NCBI GenBank assembly: GCA_964447145.1
Contig: CAYURW010000068.1
Coordinates: 1 to 14,577 of the forward strand
Direction of reading: 5' to 3'
DNA from: BRH-c25 sp964447145
GTDB lineage: Bacteria > Bacillota > Clostridia > Lutisporales > Lutisporaceae
DNA: 14,577 nt
Position 1 is the first letter of the stretch. Each line of letters starts with the position of its first letter. Of this stretch, positions 7,185 through 14,577 are shown in pieces. The translations under genes were made by a program, and so were the position numbers. The notes beneath the pieces were generated by a model. The model saw only the letters and a program-made list of their open reading frames with translations, made no database searches and was not told the origin of the DNA.

Positions 7185-8954
7185 ATGCCATTTGACGGTT
7201 CTGTAGTCAATGCTGTTGTTCATGAATTAAATAACAAAATCATAAACAGTAGAATAGAAAAAATATTTCAGACGGAAAAGGACGAATTGATTATATATGT
7301 AAGGGGTTCCGGGGAAACCGTCAAGCTGCTATTGAGCGCCAGTGCGACCTTTCCCAAGGTCCACCTTGCACGGGAAAACAAATCCAACCCGGATTCGCCC
7401 CCCTCTTTTTGCATGCTTCTAAGAAAGCATCTTCAGGGAGGCCGGATCGTTTCAATAAGACAGCCGGGATTTGAGAGGATCATAGAAATAGATATAGATT
7501 CTGCAGACGAACTGGGGTACAGTACCCACAAAACCCTTATTGCCGAAATAATGGGCCGCCACAGCAATATTATTTTTATTGACAAACCTACAAAAACGAT
7601 CATTGACAGCATTAAAAGAGTCACTATTGAAATAAGCAGTGTGAGAGAGATATTGCCCGGTAGGGAATATGAATCCCCCCCCTCTAATGGAAAGACAGGC
7701 CCTTTGAAGGTGTCAAGGAAAAGCTTTATTGAAGGAATAGAGGGATTTCCATTAAGCATAAGAGCAGAAAAATATATAATGAATACCTATGCCGGCATAA
7801 GCCCTGTTGTTGCAGGAGAAATATGCCTCAGGGCGGGGATAGATGGCGATACTGATCTGAAGCAGTGTGACAGCAGCCGGATCGATCAGCTATACAACTC
7901 CTTCGCCGAGTATTTTGGAGCTGTCCTTAGTTCCTCCTTCAACTCCAATATAGTCTATAAGGATGGAAAAGCTCTGGATTTTTTTTGTTTTATACTTAGT
8001 ACATATGAAGGCTGCGAAATGCAAGAATTCGGCAGTATAAGCGAAGCAATTGAAAGGTTCTATTATGAAAAGGATCTGAGAGAGAGGATAAAGCAAAGGT
8101 CTGGTGACCTGCGCAAAATTATCGGCAACAGGCTGGACCGCTGTCACAAAAAAATTGAATTACTGGGAGGAGAGCTTCAGGAGGCTGAGGGCTCCGAAAA
8201 GTACAAAATCTATGGCGACCTTATTATGACCAATGTATATAGCCTGAAAAAAGGTCAGGAGACTACAAGGCTTCTCAATTATTATTCCTCCAGCACCGAA
8301 TATATGGAGATACCCATGGATTTGCAGCTTTCCCCTTCAGAGAATGCCCAGAGGTATTATAAGCGTTATAATAAATTGAAGAAGGCAAGGGCAAAAATCG
8401 GCCTGCAAATTGAGGAAAGTAAACAGGAAATAATGTATTTGGAATCTCTGATCGATAATCTGGATAAATGCACCGAGGAGAAGGAAATTGAAGAAATACG
8501 AAGTGAATTGGCAGAGCAGGGTTACACAAAAGTTAAAAAAGTCCTGAGCGCAAAAAAGATCAAGGTATCAAAACCAATGACTTTCACGTCCTCTGCCGGC
8601 TTCCTGATATATGTGGGTAAAAACAATATACAAAATGATTATATTACTCAAAAGTTAGCTGCCAACCAGGACATATGGCTTCATGCAAAGGATATCCCCG
8701 GTTCCCATGTCATAATAAAAACTGAGGGCAGGGAGATTGACGATGCCACCCTTGAAGAGGCCTCAATCCTTGCCGCATATTACAGCAAAGGGAAAATATC
8801 CTCAAAGGTACCGGTAGATTATACCAGGAGAAAAAACGTCAGGAAACCTCCCGGGGCAAGGCCGGGCATGGTAATATATGAGAATCACCAGACAGTATAT
8901 ATAGATCCGGACGAGACAAAAGTGAATTCTATAAAAACAAAAGCTGTTGAATAA
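7185..8954 (+). CDS. rqcH: Rqc2/NEMF homolog RqcH (NFACT family, formerly annotated fibronectin-binding protein)
   Basis: Binds 50S subunits blocked by a nascent chain and, with charged tRNA-Ala, adds C-terminal alanine tails that mark the chain for degradation. The 589-residue protein has the NFACT-N domain (MPFDGSVV at the start, LLRKHLQGGRI at 78-88), a middle section with helix-hairpin-helix and long coiled-coil character (about 290-450), and the NFACT-R domain (about 465-589) with the signature DIWLHAKDIPGSHVII (496-511). The pair at 97-98 is Glu-Arg, where B. subtilis has the functionally required Asp-Arg. AGGGG lies 7 bases before the ATG. The gene contains a run of eight C's (7675-7682), and its last codons form the shared terminator stem. 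Synonyms: yloA, fbpA. A role in adhesion has been proposed for relatives, but the tailing role is better supported. Confidence 0.94.
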   Translation: MPFDGSVVNAVVHELNNKIINSRIEKIFQTEKDELIIYVRGSGETVKLLLSASATFPKVHLARENKSNPDSPPSFCMLLRKHLQGGRIVSIRQPGFERIIEIDIDSADELGYSTHKTLIAEIMGRHSNIIFIDKPTKTIIDSIKRVTIEISSVREILPGREYESPPSNGKTGPLKVSRKSFIEGIEGFPLSIRAEKYIMNTYAGISPVVAGEICLRAGIDGDTDLKQCDSSRIDQLYNSFAEYFGAVLSSSFNSNIVYKDGKALDFFCFILSTYEGCEMQEFGSISEAIERFYYEKDLRERIKQRSGDLRKIIGNRLDRCHKKIELLGGELQEAEGSEKYKIYGDLIMTNVYSLKKGQETTRLLNYYSSSTEYMEIPMDLQLSPSENAQRYYKRYNKLKKARAKIGLQIEESKQEIMYLESLIDNLDKCTEEKEIEEIRSELAEQGYTKVKKVLSAKKIKVSKPMTFTSSAGFLIYVGKNNIQNDYITQKLAANQDIWLHAKDIPGSHVIIKTEGREIDDATLEEASILAAYYSKGKISSKVPVDYTRRKNVRKPPGARPGMVIYENHQTVYIDPDETKVNSIKTKAVE

Positions 8955-8968
8955 CTCAACAGCTTTTG
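8938..8968. terminator. bidirectional intrinsic terminator shared by rqcH and the NSS transporter gene
   Basis: CAAAAGCTGTTGA (8938-8950) and TCAACAGCTTTTG (8956-8968) form a perfect 13-bp stem with a 5-base loop. On the minus strand it is followed by TTTTTAT, a good U-tract for the transporter transcript. On the plus strand it is followed by CCTTATTATTATTC, a weaker one for rqcH. The rqcH stop codon TAA (8952-8954) lies in the loop, so the left arm is coding sequence (the last residues KAVE). Confidence 0.88.
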
Positions 8969-8985
8969 CCTTATTATTATTCTTA

Positions 8986-10392
8986 TTAGAATTTTTTGGA
9001 GAAGATAGCAAACACCACTATGACCAATACTCCGAATACCATCAATCCCTTTTGAGCTATTGACAGAATGCCTGTTATTGCTATTATACCAATAATTACA
9101 GGTATCACATATTTTGTAAGGTTATACCAGAGTTCAAAGGCTGGGAAGCTAATTGTGCCGCCATTTGTAAGCTCGTCTTTTAAGTCTTCCTTCTTCAGGA
9201 AATAGCCTACAAATATTGCAAGAAGGCCTCCGCCTATTGCCAGGAATATCTTATCTGTGAGGATATCGAAGAAATCAAATGCACCGACACCCAGGAATGT
9301 GACCCCTGACATAGCGCCCAGAGACAATGAAGAAAGTATGCACATTACTGTCATTATCCCGGATGTAATGTAAACAGCCTTTTTCCTCGCCATACGATGC
9401 TGGTCAATCAGATATGCAACAACAACCTCCATCAGGGATACCGATGAGGTAAGAGCGGCAAGGAACAGGAGTACAAAGAACAATGCCGAGAATATCGGGC
9501 CTGCTGCACCTAATTGAGCAAACACCTGAGGCAGGACTATGAAAACAAGCCCCGGGCCTGCAGTCGGCTCTACTCCAAATGAAGCAAGTGCCGGGAATAT
9601 TGCAATAGCAGCCAGAAGAGCAACACTTGTATCCATGCTGACTACGATCAAAGCATTCTGAGGAAGTTTTTCTTGTTTATTCAGATAGCTTCCGTATGTA
9701 ATCATGCAGCCCATGCCAAGACTAAGAGAGAAGAACGCCTGACCCAACGCAGCCAGGAAGGTCTGGCCTGTCACCTTGGAAAAGTCGGGTGTAAACAGGA
9801 ACTTAAACCCTTCAGCAGCGCCCTCAAGAGTAGCAGTCCTGAAAATTATTGCTATCAGGATAACAAACAACAAGGGCATCATAACTTTGCCGGCAGCTTC
9901 AATACCGCTCTGGACACCCTTTGCAACAATCAGCACGTTAATTACCATGTAAATGAGCATCCATACCAATGGCTGTACAGGGTTTCCTATAAATCCTCCA
10001 AAGGCATCTCCTATAGCTGCTGGATTGGACAGAAGCCCGGTAAAGGATTTGCCTATATAAGCCATCGCCCATCCACCGACTACCGGATAGAAGCCCATGA
10101 TCAAGAATCCGCTGAGGACTCCCAAAGCTCCCGCGAAAGCCCATCTTTCGCCATATTTTTTGTAAGCGCCAACTGCGGCAAGGCCGCTTCTTCTACCTAC
10201 GGCAAACTCGGCGGTCATAATGCAAAGCCCTACAAGTGCGACACAACCTAAATAAATAAATATAAATGCTCCGCCGCCATTCATGCCGGTCAGGTAAGGG
10301 AATCTCCAAATATTTCCAAGTCCGACTGCCGAACCTGCAGCAGCCATAATGAAGCCAAACCGGGATCCCCAGGTTTCTCTTTTTTCTGTCAT
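8986..10392 (-). CDS. sodium-dependent transporter, neurotransmitter:sodium symporter (NSS/SNF) family
   Basis: Membrane protein of the LeuT fold that probably takes up an amino acid or related amine with sodium; the substrate cannot be read from sequence. The 468 residues show about 12 membrane helices. TM1 carries GSAVGLGNIWRFPYL (20-34), the family signature with the unwound substrate and sodium site. TM3 has GFYPVVGGW (100-108), TM6 has the break SLSLGMG (222-228), and TM8 has LTSSVSLMEVVVAY (314-327). Asp254 at the start of TM7 is in the region where chloride-independent bacterial members carry an acidic residue; this is inference. AGGAGG (10401-10406) lies 8 bases before the start. It has its own promoter and is transcribed alone, convergent with rqcH. 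Confidence 0.93.
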   Translation of the reverse strand: MTEKRETWGSRFGFIMAAAGSAVGLGNIWRFPYLTGMNGGGAFIFIYLGCVALVGLCIMTAEFAVGRRSGLAAVGAYKKYGERWAFAGALGVLSGFLIMGFYPVVGGWAMAYIGKSFTGLLSNPAAIGDAFGGFIGNPVQPLVWMLIYMVINVLIVAKGVQSGIEAAGKVMMPLLFVILIAIIFRTATLEGAAEGFKFLFTPDFSKVTGQTFLAALGQAFFSLSLGMGCMITYGSYLNKQEKLPQNALIVVSMDTSVALLAAIAIFPALASFGVEPTAGPGLVFIVLPQVFAQLGAAGPIFSALFFVLLFLAALTSSVSLMEVVVAYLIDQHRMARKKAVYITSGIMTVMCILSSLSLGAMSGVTFLGVGAFDFFDILTDKIFLAIGGGLLAIFVGYFLKKEDLKDELTNGGTISFPAFELWYNLTKYVIPVIIGIIAITGILSIAQKGLMVFGVLVIVVFAIFSKKF

Positions 10393-10423
10393 CAGTCATA
10401 CCTCCTTTTTTTTATATACCATT

Positions 10424-10452
10424 ATCATACATTTAATTTTCAAAAAATTCAA
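10424..10452 (-). promoter_or_regulatory. sigma-A type promoter of the NSS transporter gene
   Basis: On the minus strand TTGAAT (10447-10452) and TATGAT (10424-10429) are separated by exactly 17 bases: four of six and five of six matches to the consensus. Transcription would start near 10417, about 25 bases before the start codon, leaving room for the AGGAGG site only. Confidence 0.65.
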
Positions 10453-10639
10453 CATAATTTAATGGTTCTCTAAAAAAAATGTAACCCTACTTGCTTATTT
10501 TTGCTCTTTTTTTATTGACTATATAGATTTTCCAATTATTATAGAGCTATTTCGGTGAGTATTTTTTCCAGAAGCAATATTATATTCTGTGCGAAATCCG
10601 CTGTCTCCCTATAGTCAACTTCTAAAACCCGGATTTTGG

Positions 10640-11215
10640 CTAGATGATCCTGCTTCCCGGTTTTATAGCAACGGACCCGGATTTGCACATTGGACATTCC
10701 TCGGGTTCATAGGTGTCAATATCTATTTTTATCGCACTTTTAAGAGGTACATCGAACAGCGCCTTGCCCTTGCTCCTGTCTACCACGCATGCCACACCTG
10801 CTACCTCTCCCCCTGTTGTCCTTACCAGATCAATTACCTCTTTTACGGAACCACCGGTAGTGATCACATCCTCAACCACAAGTACCTTTGATCCCGGTGT
10901 TATTTCAAAGCCGCGCCTAAATACCATTACTCCGTTTTCCCTCTCTGCAAAGAATGCAATAACATCCAACTGTCTTGCCACTTCATAAGCCATTATTATA
11001 CCGCCTATGGCAGGCCCTACAACTATATCAATATCATGCCCCTCATATTTTCCAGCCAGATCCTTTGATATTTCCGTGCTGATATCGGGATGCATGAAAA
11101 TTTTTGCACACTGAATATATTTGTTACTATGCTTGCCTGAGGTGAGCAAAAAATGCCCCGTTTGAAGCACTCCTGTCTTCTCCAAAATATTGTTCACCAT
11201 TTTTTTTGTCAGCAT
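10640..11215 (-). CDS. pyrE: orotate phosphoribosyltransferase
   Basis: Joins orotate to PRPP to give orotidine 5'-phosphate, step five of UMP synthesis. The 191-residue protein shows TSGKHS (25-30), GPAIGGIIMA (67-76), the FFAERENG segment with FRRGF (88-103) of the catalytic loop, and the PRPP-binding VLVVEDVITTGGS (111-123). The C-terminal tail carries a CPMC pair (174-177) before KPGSR, seen in the longer PyrE type of clostridia and thermophiles; a metal-binding role is possible but unproven. GGAGGAG lies 7 bases before the ATG. It is the last gene of the pyr cluster, 30 bases after pyrD, and I see no canonical terminator behind it. Confidence 0.95.
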   Translation of the reverse strand: MLTKKMVNNILEKTGVLQTGHFLLTSGKHSNKYIQCAKIFMHPDISTEISKDLAGKYEGHDIDIVVGPAIGGIIMAYEVARQLDVIAFFAERENGVMVFRRGFEITPGSKVLVVEDVITTGGSVKEVIDLVRTTGGEVAGVACVVDRSKGKALFDVPLKSAIKIDIDTYEPEECPMCKSGSVAIKPGSRII

Positions 11216-11245
11216 TTATTTTCTCCTCCATTCACAATATATAAT

Positions 11246-12142
11246 TTACTGCCCCTTCAATTGCTTTACATTTTCAAATCCTTTTCCCTCCAGAAATCTC
11301 TCCAACCCTTCAATTATTTCCAATGGTGCATAGGGATTTATAAAATTGGCCGTTCCAACAGATACTGCATCGGCGCCGGCTATTATAAATTCTGCTGCAT
11401 CCTGCCAGCAGCTTATTCCCCCCATTCCTATCACCGGTATATTGACTGATCCCGCGACCTGCCATACCATTCTCACTGCCACCGGCTTCACGGCAGGCCC
11501 TGAAAGTCCTCCTACAATGTTTGCAAGCACAGGCTTTCCCGTATTAATATCTATTGACATTCCCAGCAATGTGTTAATAAGGGATATGGCGTCCGCTCCC
11601 CCCTTCTCCGCCGCTTCAGCAATTTCAACAATATCCGTGACATTAGGAGAAAGCTTTACTATAAGGGGGACCTTGCAATATTCCTTTACCTTTGAGGTTA
11701 TATTATAAACCGAATCACATTTTGTCCCGAATGTGACCCCCCCTTCCTTTACATTAGGGCACGAAATATTCAGTTCTATACCATCGACGCAGCTTCCCAG
11801 CTTTTCCGCCATCCTGCAATAATCTTCCACAGTGTTGCCCGCAATATTTGCTATGACTGCAACATTATACCGCCTCAGAAAAGGGAGCTCCTCCTTGATG
11901 AAGATATTCACCCCCGGATTCTGCAGCCCCACACTATTCAAAATGCCTGCAGGGGTCTCGGCTATCCGAGGGGGCCTATTGCCTTCCCTTGGTTCCAGAG
12001 TCAAACCCTTTGCTACAATTCCCCCGAGCCTGCTCAAATCATAGAATTTGGCATATTCTCTTCCGAATCCGAAGGTTCCGGAGGCCATAACTACAGGGTT
12101 TTTTAGTTTTATGCCCCCTATGTCGACTTTCATATCAATCAT
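11246..12142 (-). CDS. pyrD: dihydroorotate dehydrogenase, type 1B catalytic subunit
   Basis: FMN enzyme oxidising dihydroorotate to orotate, step four of UMP synthesis; as type 1B it passes electrons through PyrK to NAD+. The 298-residue protein shows MASGTFGFG (19-27), GLTLEPREGNRPPRI (46-60), LNSVGLQNPG (68-77), the active-site NISCPNV with Cys128 (125-131), and the FMN phosphate region GMGGIS with GADAVSVGTA (239-244, 256-265). The Cys, in place of Ser, is what marks a class 1 enzyme. I chose the ATG at 12142 because GGAGG (12152-12156) is 9 bases upstream; the ATG at 12133 would be 18 away, and longer forms run further into pyrK. It overlaps the end of pyrK by 8 bases, suggesting coupled translation. 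Confidence 0.95.
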   Translation of the reverse strand: MIDMKVDIGGIKLKNPVVMASGTFGFGREYAKFYDLSRLGGIVAKGLTLEPREGNRPPRIAETPAGILNSVGLQNPGVNIFIKEELPFLRRYNVAVIANIAGNTVEDYCRMAEKLGSCVDGIELNISCPNVKEGGVTFGTKCDSVYNITSKVKEYCKVPLIVKLSPNVTDIVEIAEAAEKGGADAISLINTLLGMSIDINTGKPVLANIVGGLSGPAVKPVAVRMVWQVAGSVNIPVIGMGGISCWQDAAEFIIAGADAVSVGTANFINPYAPLEIIEGLERFLEGKGFENVKQLKGQ

Positions 12143-12890
12143 CAAAATCCACCTCCCCGGCCTCAAATACGGGTCCATCGGTGCATACTCTTTTGTAATG
12201 CCAGGTATCCCCCTCTTTTATTCTGCAGGCACAGACCAAGCATGCCCCTATACCGCAGCCCATCCTCTCTTCCAGTGATGCATAGCACCTTACAGAGCTT
12301 GCATCGCAAAGCTCCTTAACTTTTTTCATCATGGGCTTTGGGCCGCAGGTGTATACTACATCATACCTGCCAATATCCTTAATAAGATCGGTAACATAAC
12401 CCTTACTGCCCATGCTTCCGTCTTCCGTAGCAATAAGAAGTTTTTTGCAAATTTCCTTATACTCTTTTATCTTGAAGGTACTGCATCTGAATCCCAGATA
12501 TACATCACAATCCTTGATTCGGGAGGCAAGCTCCAGCAAAGGGGCAGTTCCCATCCCTCCTCCCACAACGGCGCACTTGCTTCCTTCAAATATCTCAAAT
12601 CCATTTCCCAGGGGCCCGATAACATCAATATCTTCTCCCTGCTTCATTTCGGCTATCTTTTTCGTACCTTTTCCAATTATCTGATAAATCAGCGATATGC
12701 TTCCCTTATCCTTATCGATTCTGCCTATGCTTATAGGTCTTCTCAGGATCGGGTCGATCCCTTTGCCAACCTTTATATGCAGATATTGTCCCGGCTTGGC
12801 TCCTCTGGCTATTTCCGGGCACTCAATCAACATTTCATAAACATTTTCACATAATTCAACATTTCTAAGGACCTTACCAATGTACTGCAT
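12135..12890 (-). CDS. pyrK: dihydroorotate dehydrogenase 1B electron transfer subunit
   Basis: FAD and [2Fe-2S] subunit that carries electrons from PyrD to NAD+. The 251-residue protein has the FAD-binding RRPISI (50-55), the nucleotide-binding glycine run VVGGGMGTAPLL (108-119), the TCGPKPMM motif (181-188) and the iron-sulfur cysteines C-x4-C-x2-C-x15-C at 212, 217, 220 and 236. I chose the ATG at 12890 because the protein then starts MQYIGKV as in relatives and AGGGG (12899-12903) is 8 bases upstream. An in-frame TTG at 12908 would overlap the end of pyrF and has no better site. The ribosome-binding site overlaps the pyrF stop codon. It pairs with pyrD directly downstream. Confidence 0.95.
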   Translation of the reverse strand: MQYIGKVLRNVELCENVYEMLIECPEIARGAKPGQYLHIKVGKGIDPILRRPISIGRIDKDKGSISLIYQIIGKGTKKIAEMKQGEDIDVIGPLGNGFEIFEGSKCAVVGGGMGTAPLLELASRIKDCDVYLGFRCSTFKIKEYKEICKKLLIATEDGSMGSKGYVTDLIKDIGRYDVVYTCGPKPMMKKVKELCDASSVRCYASLEERMGCGIGACLVCACRIKEGDTWHYKRVCTDGPVFEAGEVDFDD

Positions 12891-12901
12891 AGTCTCATCC
12901 C

Positions 12902-13840
12902 CTACCAAGCAATTTTCCCGGCTCTTGCAAGTTCGCTGTTTATGTCATCCCTTGCTGCCAGCGCCGCTTCCCTTGCCGCCTTTCCAAATTCCGTTTCAGT
13001 ATACTTGTCCTTGTATTTATCACTCATATAAGCCGCAATAATGCCTCTTGAAGAATTAATGACCGCACCAAGCCCATCCTCATTGAAACAAACCGCTGCA
13101 TCCCCGGCCGTTCCCCCTTGAGCTCCATAGCCGGGAACCAGGAAATAAGCTCTTTTCATTAATTTTCTGAGCCGCTCCCCGTCATCCCTAAAAGTCGCCC
13201 CTACAACAGCGCCTACAGAACTGTATCCGAAACTGCCAATAATGTTTTTCCCCAGCTTGACGACCATTTCGGCAACATGCTCATACAACTTCCTGCCCCC
13301 TGATTCCAGGTCCTGTATGTCTCCTGAAGACTTGTTGGAGGTTTTTACAAGTACAAATATCCCTTTATCGTTTCTCTCACAATTCTTAACAAAGGGCATC
13401 AGGGCATCGATGCCCAAATATGGATTCAGAGTAATACAATCAGTATTCGCCGACCAATTGCTGCTGCCTAGATAGAAGTCGGAATATGCCTCTGCGGTAG
13501 AATCTATATCGCTTCTTTTTACATCCCCTATGACCAGAAGGCCCTTTGCTCTTGCATATTCGCAGGTTCTTAGGAAACATTCGAATCCCGCCGTGCCGTA
13601 TTGTTCATAAAAGGCTACCTGGGGCTTTACCGCCGGGACTATGTCGTACACATTGTCTATTATTTCTTTATTAAACCTGAAAAATGCTTCCGCAGCTTCA
13701 CCTGCACCTGCATCCGATCCAACTTTTATTCCGGCATCCTCCAGAATATGACGGGGTATATATTGGATTCTGGGATCCAGCCCCACCACCACATGATTCT
13801 TGCATTTTAATACCTTTTCTATCAGTTTGTCCGTGAACAA
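12902..13840 (-). CDS. pyrF: orotidine 5'-phosphate decarboxylase (long form)
   Basis: Decarboxylates orotidine 5'-phosphate to UMP, the last step of the pathway. At 312 residues it belongs to the longer subgroup rather than the ~235-residue form of B. subtilis. VVGLDPR (18-24) starts the barrel; Lys72, then Asp106, Lys108 and Asp111 in DVKRSDIDST (106-115), form the catalytic tetrad. PGYGAQGG (236-243) and NSSRGI (262-267) hold the phosphate. The start is TTG at 13840, with GGGAGGG (13847-13853) 6 bases upstream and no usable ATG nearby. It lies 39 bases after pyrC and 11 bases before pyrK, so UMP formation is encoded upstream of the oxidation step in this operon. Confidence 0.93.
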   Translation of the reverse strand: MFTDKLIEKVLKCKNHVVVGLDPRIQYIPRHILEDAGIKVGSDAGAGEAAEAFFRFNKEIIDNVYDIVPAVKPQVAFYEQYGTAGFECFLRTCEYARAKGLLVIGDVKRSDIDSTAEAYSDFYLGSSNWSANTDCITLNPYLGIDALMPFVKNCERNDKGIFVLVKTSNKSSGDIQDLESGGRKLYEHVAEMVVKLGKNIIGSFGYSSVGAVVGATFRDDGERLRKLMKRAYFLVPGYGAQGGTAGDAAVCFNEDGLGAVINSSRGIIAAYMSDKYKDKYTETEFGKAAREAALAARDDINSELARAGKIAW

Positions 13841-13846
13841 ATTTAT

Positions 13847-13853
13847 CCCTCCC
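13847..13853 (-). promoter_or_regulatory. ribosome-binding site that sets the TTG start of pyrF
   Basis: GGGAGGG on the minus strand, 6 bases before TTG 13840. No ATG or GTG in the same frame lies at a workable distance, so the TTG is the start. Confidence 0.8.
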
Positions 13854-13879
13854 GTAGCTGCTCGGCACAGCTCAATTAG

Positions 13880-14577
13880 TTAAGGCTCCAGCCGGTTATT
13901 TCTTTCATAGGCTACCCTGCCTTTAACTATTGTATATGCAATATCTCCCTTATAATTTCTTCCGTGAAAAGGTGTGTTCTTTCCTTTTGATATAAACTTT
14001 CCCTTGTCAATTGTAACCGTACCAGTAATATCTGCTATTACAATATCGGCTTCCTTTCCTCCTCTTATTTCCCCCGTATTCAACCCCAATATCCTCGAAG
14101 GATTAAAGCTCATTTTTGCTGACAATTCCCTCAGAGTAAGTATCCCTGCCTCTACCAGCTCCGTATAGCAAACAGAAAATGCGGTTTCTATTCCGGATAT
14201 TCCAAAAGCGGAGCTATAGAAATCCTTATTCTTATCGCTCTTATGATGAGGGGCATGGTCGGTGGCAATTACATCAATGGTTCCGTCCCTAAGGGCTTCT
14301 TTTAGAGCCTTTACATCCTCTGCGGTCCTTAGGGGAGGATTCACCTTGCAATCAGTACAAGCCGGAGTGATAGTATCCTCTGTCAGCCCTATATGATGAG
14401 GAGTCACCTCGCAGGTGACCATGATCCCCTTTTTTTTCGCATTTCGTATTATTTCTGCAGATTTGGCTGTGCTCACATGGGCTATATGTATGTGGGATCC
14501 TGTCTCCTCGGCAATCATTATATCCCGCATTATATTCAATTCCTCAGAAAGAGGATGTATCCCCTTTATACCTAATT
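13880..14577 (-). CDS. pyrC: dihydroorotase, C-terminal part (cut by window end)
   Basis: Zinc enzyme that closes carbamoyl-aspartate to dihydroorotate, step three of UMP synthesis. The frame is open to the right edge, so the visible 231 residues are the C-terminal part of a protein of about 430 residues. Family motifs in order: HIHIAHVST with a metal-binding histidine, VTCEVTPHH with another, NPPLRTAEDV, VIATDHAPHH with the catalytic aspartate, GISGIETAF, and a C-terminal GKEADIVI and KGRVAYE. The N-terminal metal-binding HxH segment lies outside the window. It heads the visible part of the pyr cluster; the genes for the first steps (pyrB, carbamoyl-phosphate synthase) and any PyrR regulator may lie further right or elsewhere. 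Confidence 0.95.
   Translation of the reverse strand, partial: LGIKGIHPLSEELNIMRDIMIAEETGSHIHIAHVSTAKSAEIIRNAKKKGIMVTCEVTPHHIGLTEDTITPACTDCKVNPPLRTAEDVKALKEALRDGTIDVIATDHAPHHKSDKNKDFYSSAFGISGIETAFSVCYTELVEAGILTLRELSAKMSFNPSRILGLNTGEIRGGKEADIVIADITGTVTIDKGKFISKGKNTPFHGRNYKGDIAYTIVKGRVAYERNNRLEP

Noticed and set aside
7008..7223. 71-residue minus-strand open frame overlapping the rqcH start
   Set aside because: It overlaps the rqcH ribosome-binding site and first codons, has no clear ribosome-binding site, and its low-complexity composition looks like translated AT-rich DNA.
9673..10251. 192-residue plus-strand open frame opposite the NSS transporter gene
   Set aside because: It is antisense to a well-supported transporter with all family motifs, and the translation resembles no protein family I know.
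10515..10542. Plus-strand TTGACT and TATTAT with 16-base spacing, pointing into pyrE in antisense
   Set aside because: The region is very AT-rich, so such matches are expected by chance, and no antisense gene or terminator follows.
10603..10615. Minus-strand ACTATAGGGAGAC, identical to the 3' part of a phage T7 phi10 promoter
   Set aside because: The upstream specificity part of the T7 promoter is absent, and there is no phage polymerase context; a 13-base match is treated as chance.

Overview
This window reads as a chromosomal housekeeping region of a Gram-positive bacterium, most likely a member of the Clostridia (Bacillota). The reasons are strong GGAGG-type ribosome-binding sites on nearly every gene, some TTG and GTG starts, RemA, RqcH, a PyrK/PyrD type 1B dihydroorotate dehydrogenase, and a gene order that matches the yloC-remA-gmk-rpoZ-coaBC-priA-def-fmt block known from Bacillus and Clostridia. 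I cannot name the species. Except for the two genes cut by the window ends, every gene looks full length with its key residues in place, and I see no pseudogene, insertion sequence, CRISPR array, tRNA or rRNA.

Layout. Bases 1-6760 (minus strand, read right to left) hold a tight operon: yicC, remA, gmk, rpoZ, coaBC, priA, def and the 5' part of fmt. Bases 6761-7184 are an AT-rich divergent intergenic region with a candidate extended -10 promoter facing each way, two 12-bp palindromes next to the yicC promoter and a nested inverted-repeat structure that no gene explains. Bases 7185-8954 (plus strand) hold rqcH (yloA). Bases 8986-10392 (minus strand) hold a single-gene sodium-coupled NSS transporter, convergent with rqcH; the two share one 13-bp terminator hairpin that contains the rqcH stop codon. 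Bases 10640-14577 (minus strand) hold the pyrimidine cluster pyrC (cut at its N-terminal end), pyrF, pyrK, pyrD, pyrE.

How the genes work together. The left operon mixes nucleotide supply (gmk), transcription (rpoZ), RNA decay (yicC), a biofilm regulator (remA), coenzyme A synthesis (coaBC), replication restart (priA) and the N-formylmethionine cycle (fmt adds the formyl group, def removes it). RqcH is the ribosome quality-control factor that tags stalled nascent chains with alanine. The right cluster covers dihydroorotate formation (PyrC), its oxidation (PyrD with its electron-transfer subunit PyrK), phosphoribosylation (PyrE) and decarboxylation to UMP (PyrF).

I found no convincing undescribed system. 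The items worth a second look are small: the structured intergenic region before rqcH, a possible attenuator between coaBC and priA, the shared convergent terminator, an Asp-to-Glu change at a functionally important pair in RqcH, and the inverted orientation of rqcH compared with Bacillus subtilis.
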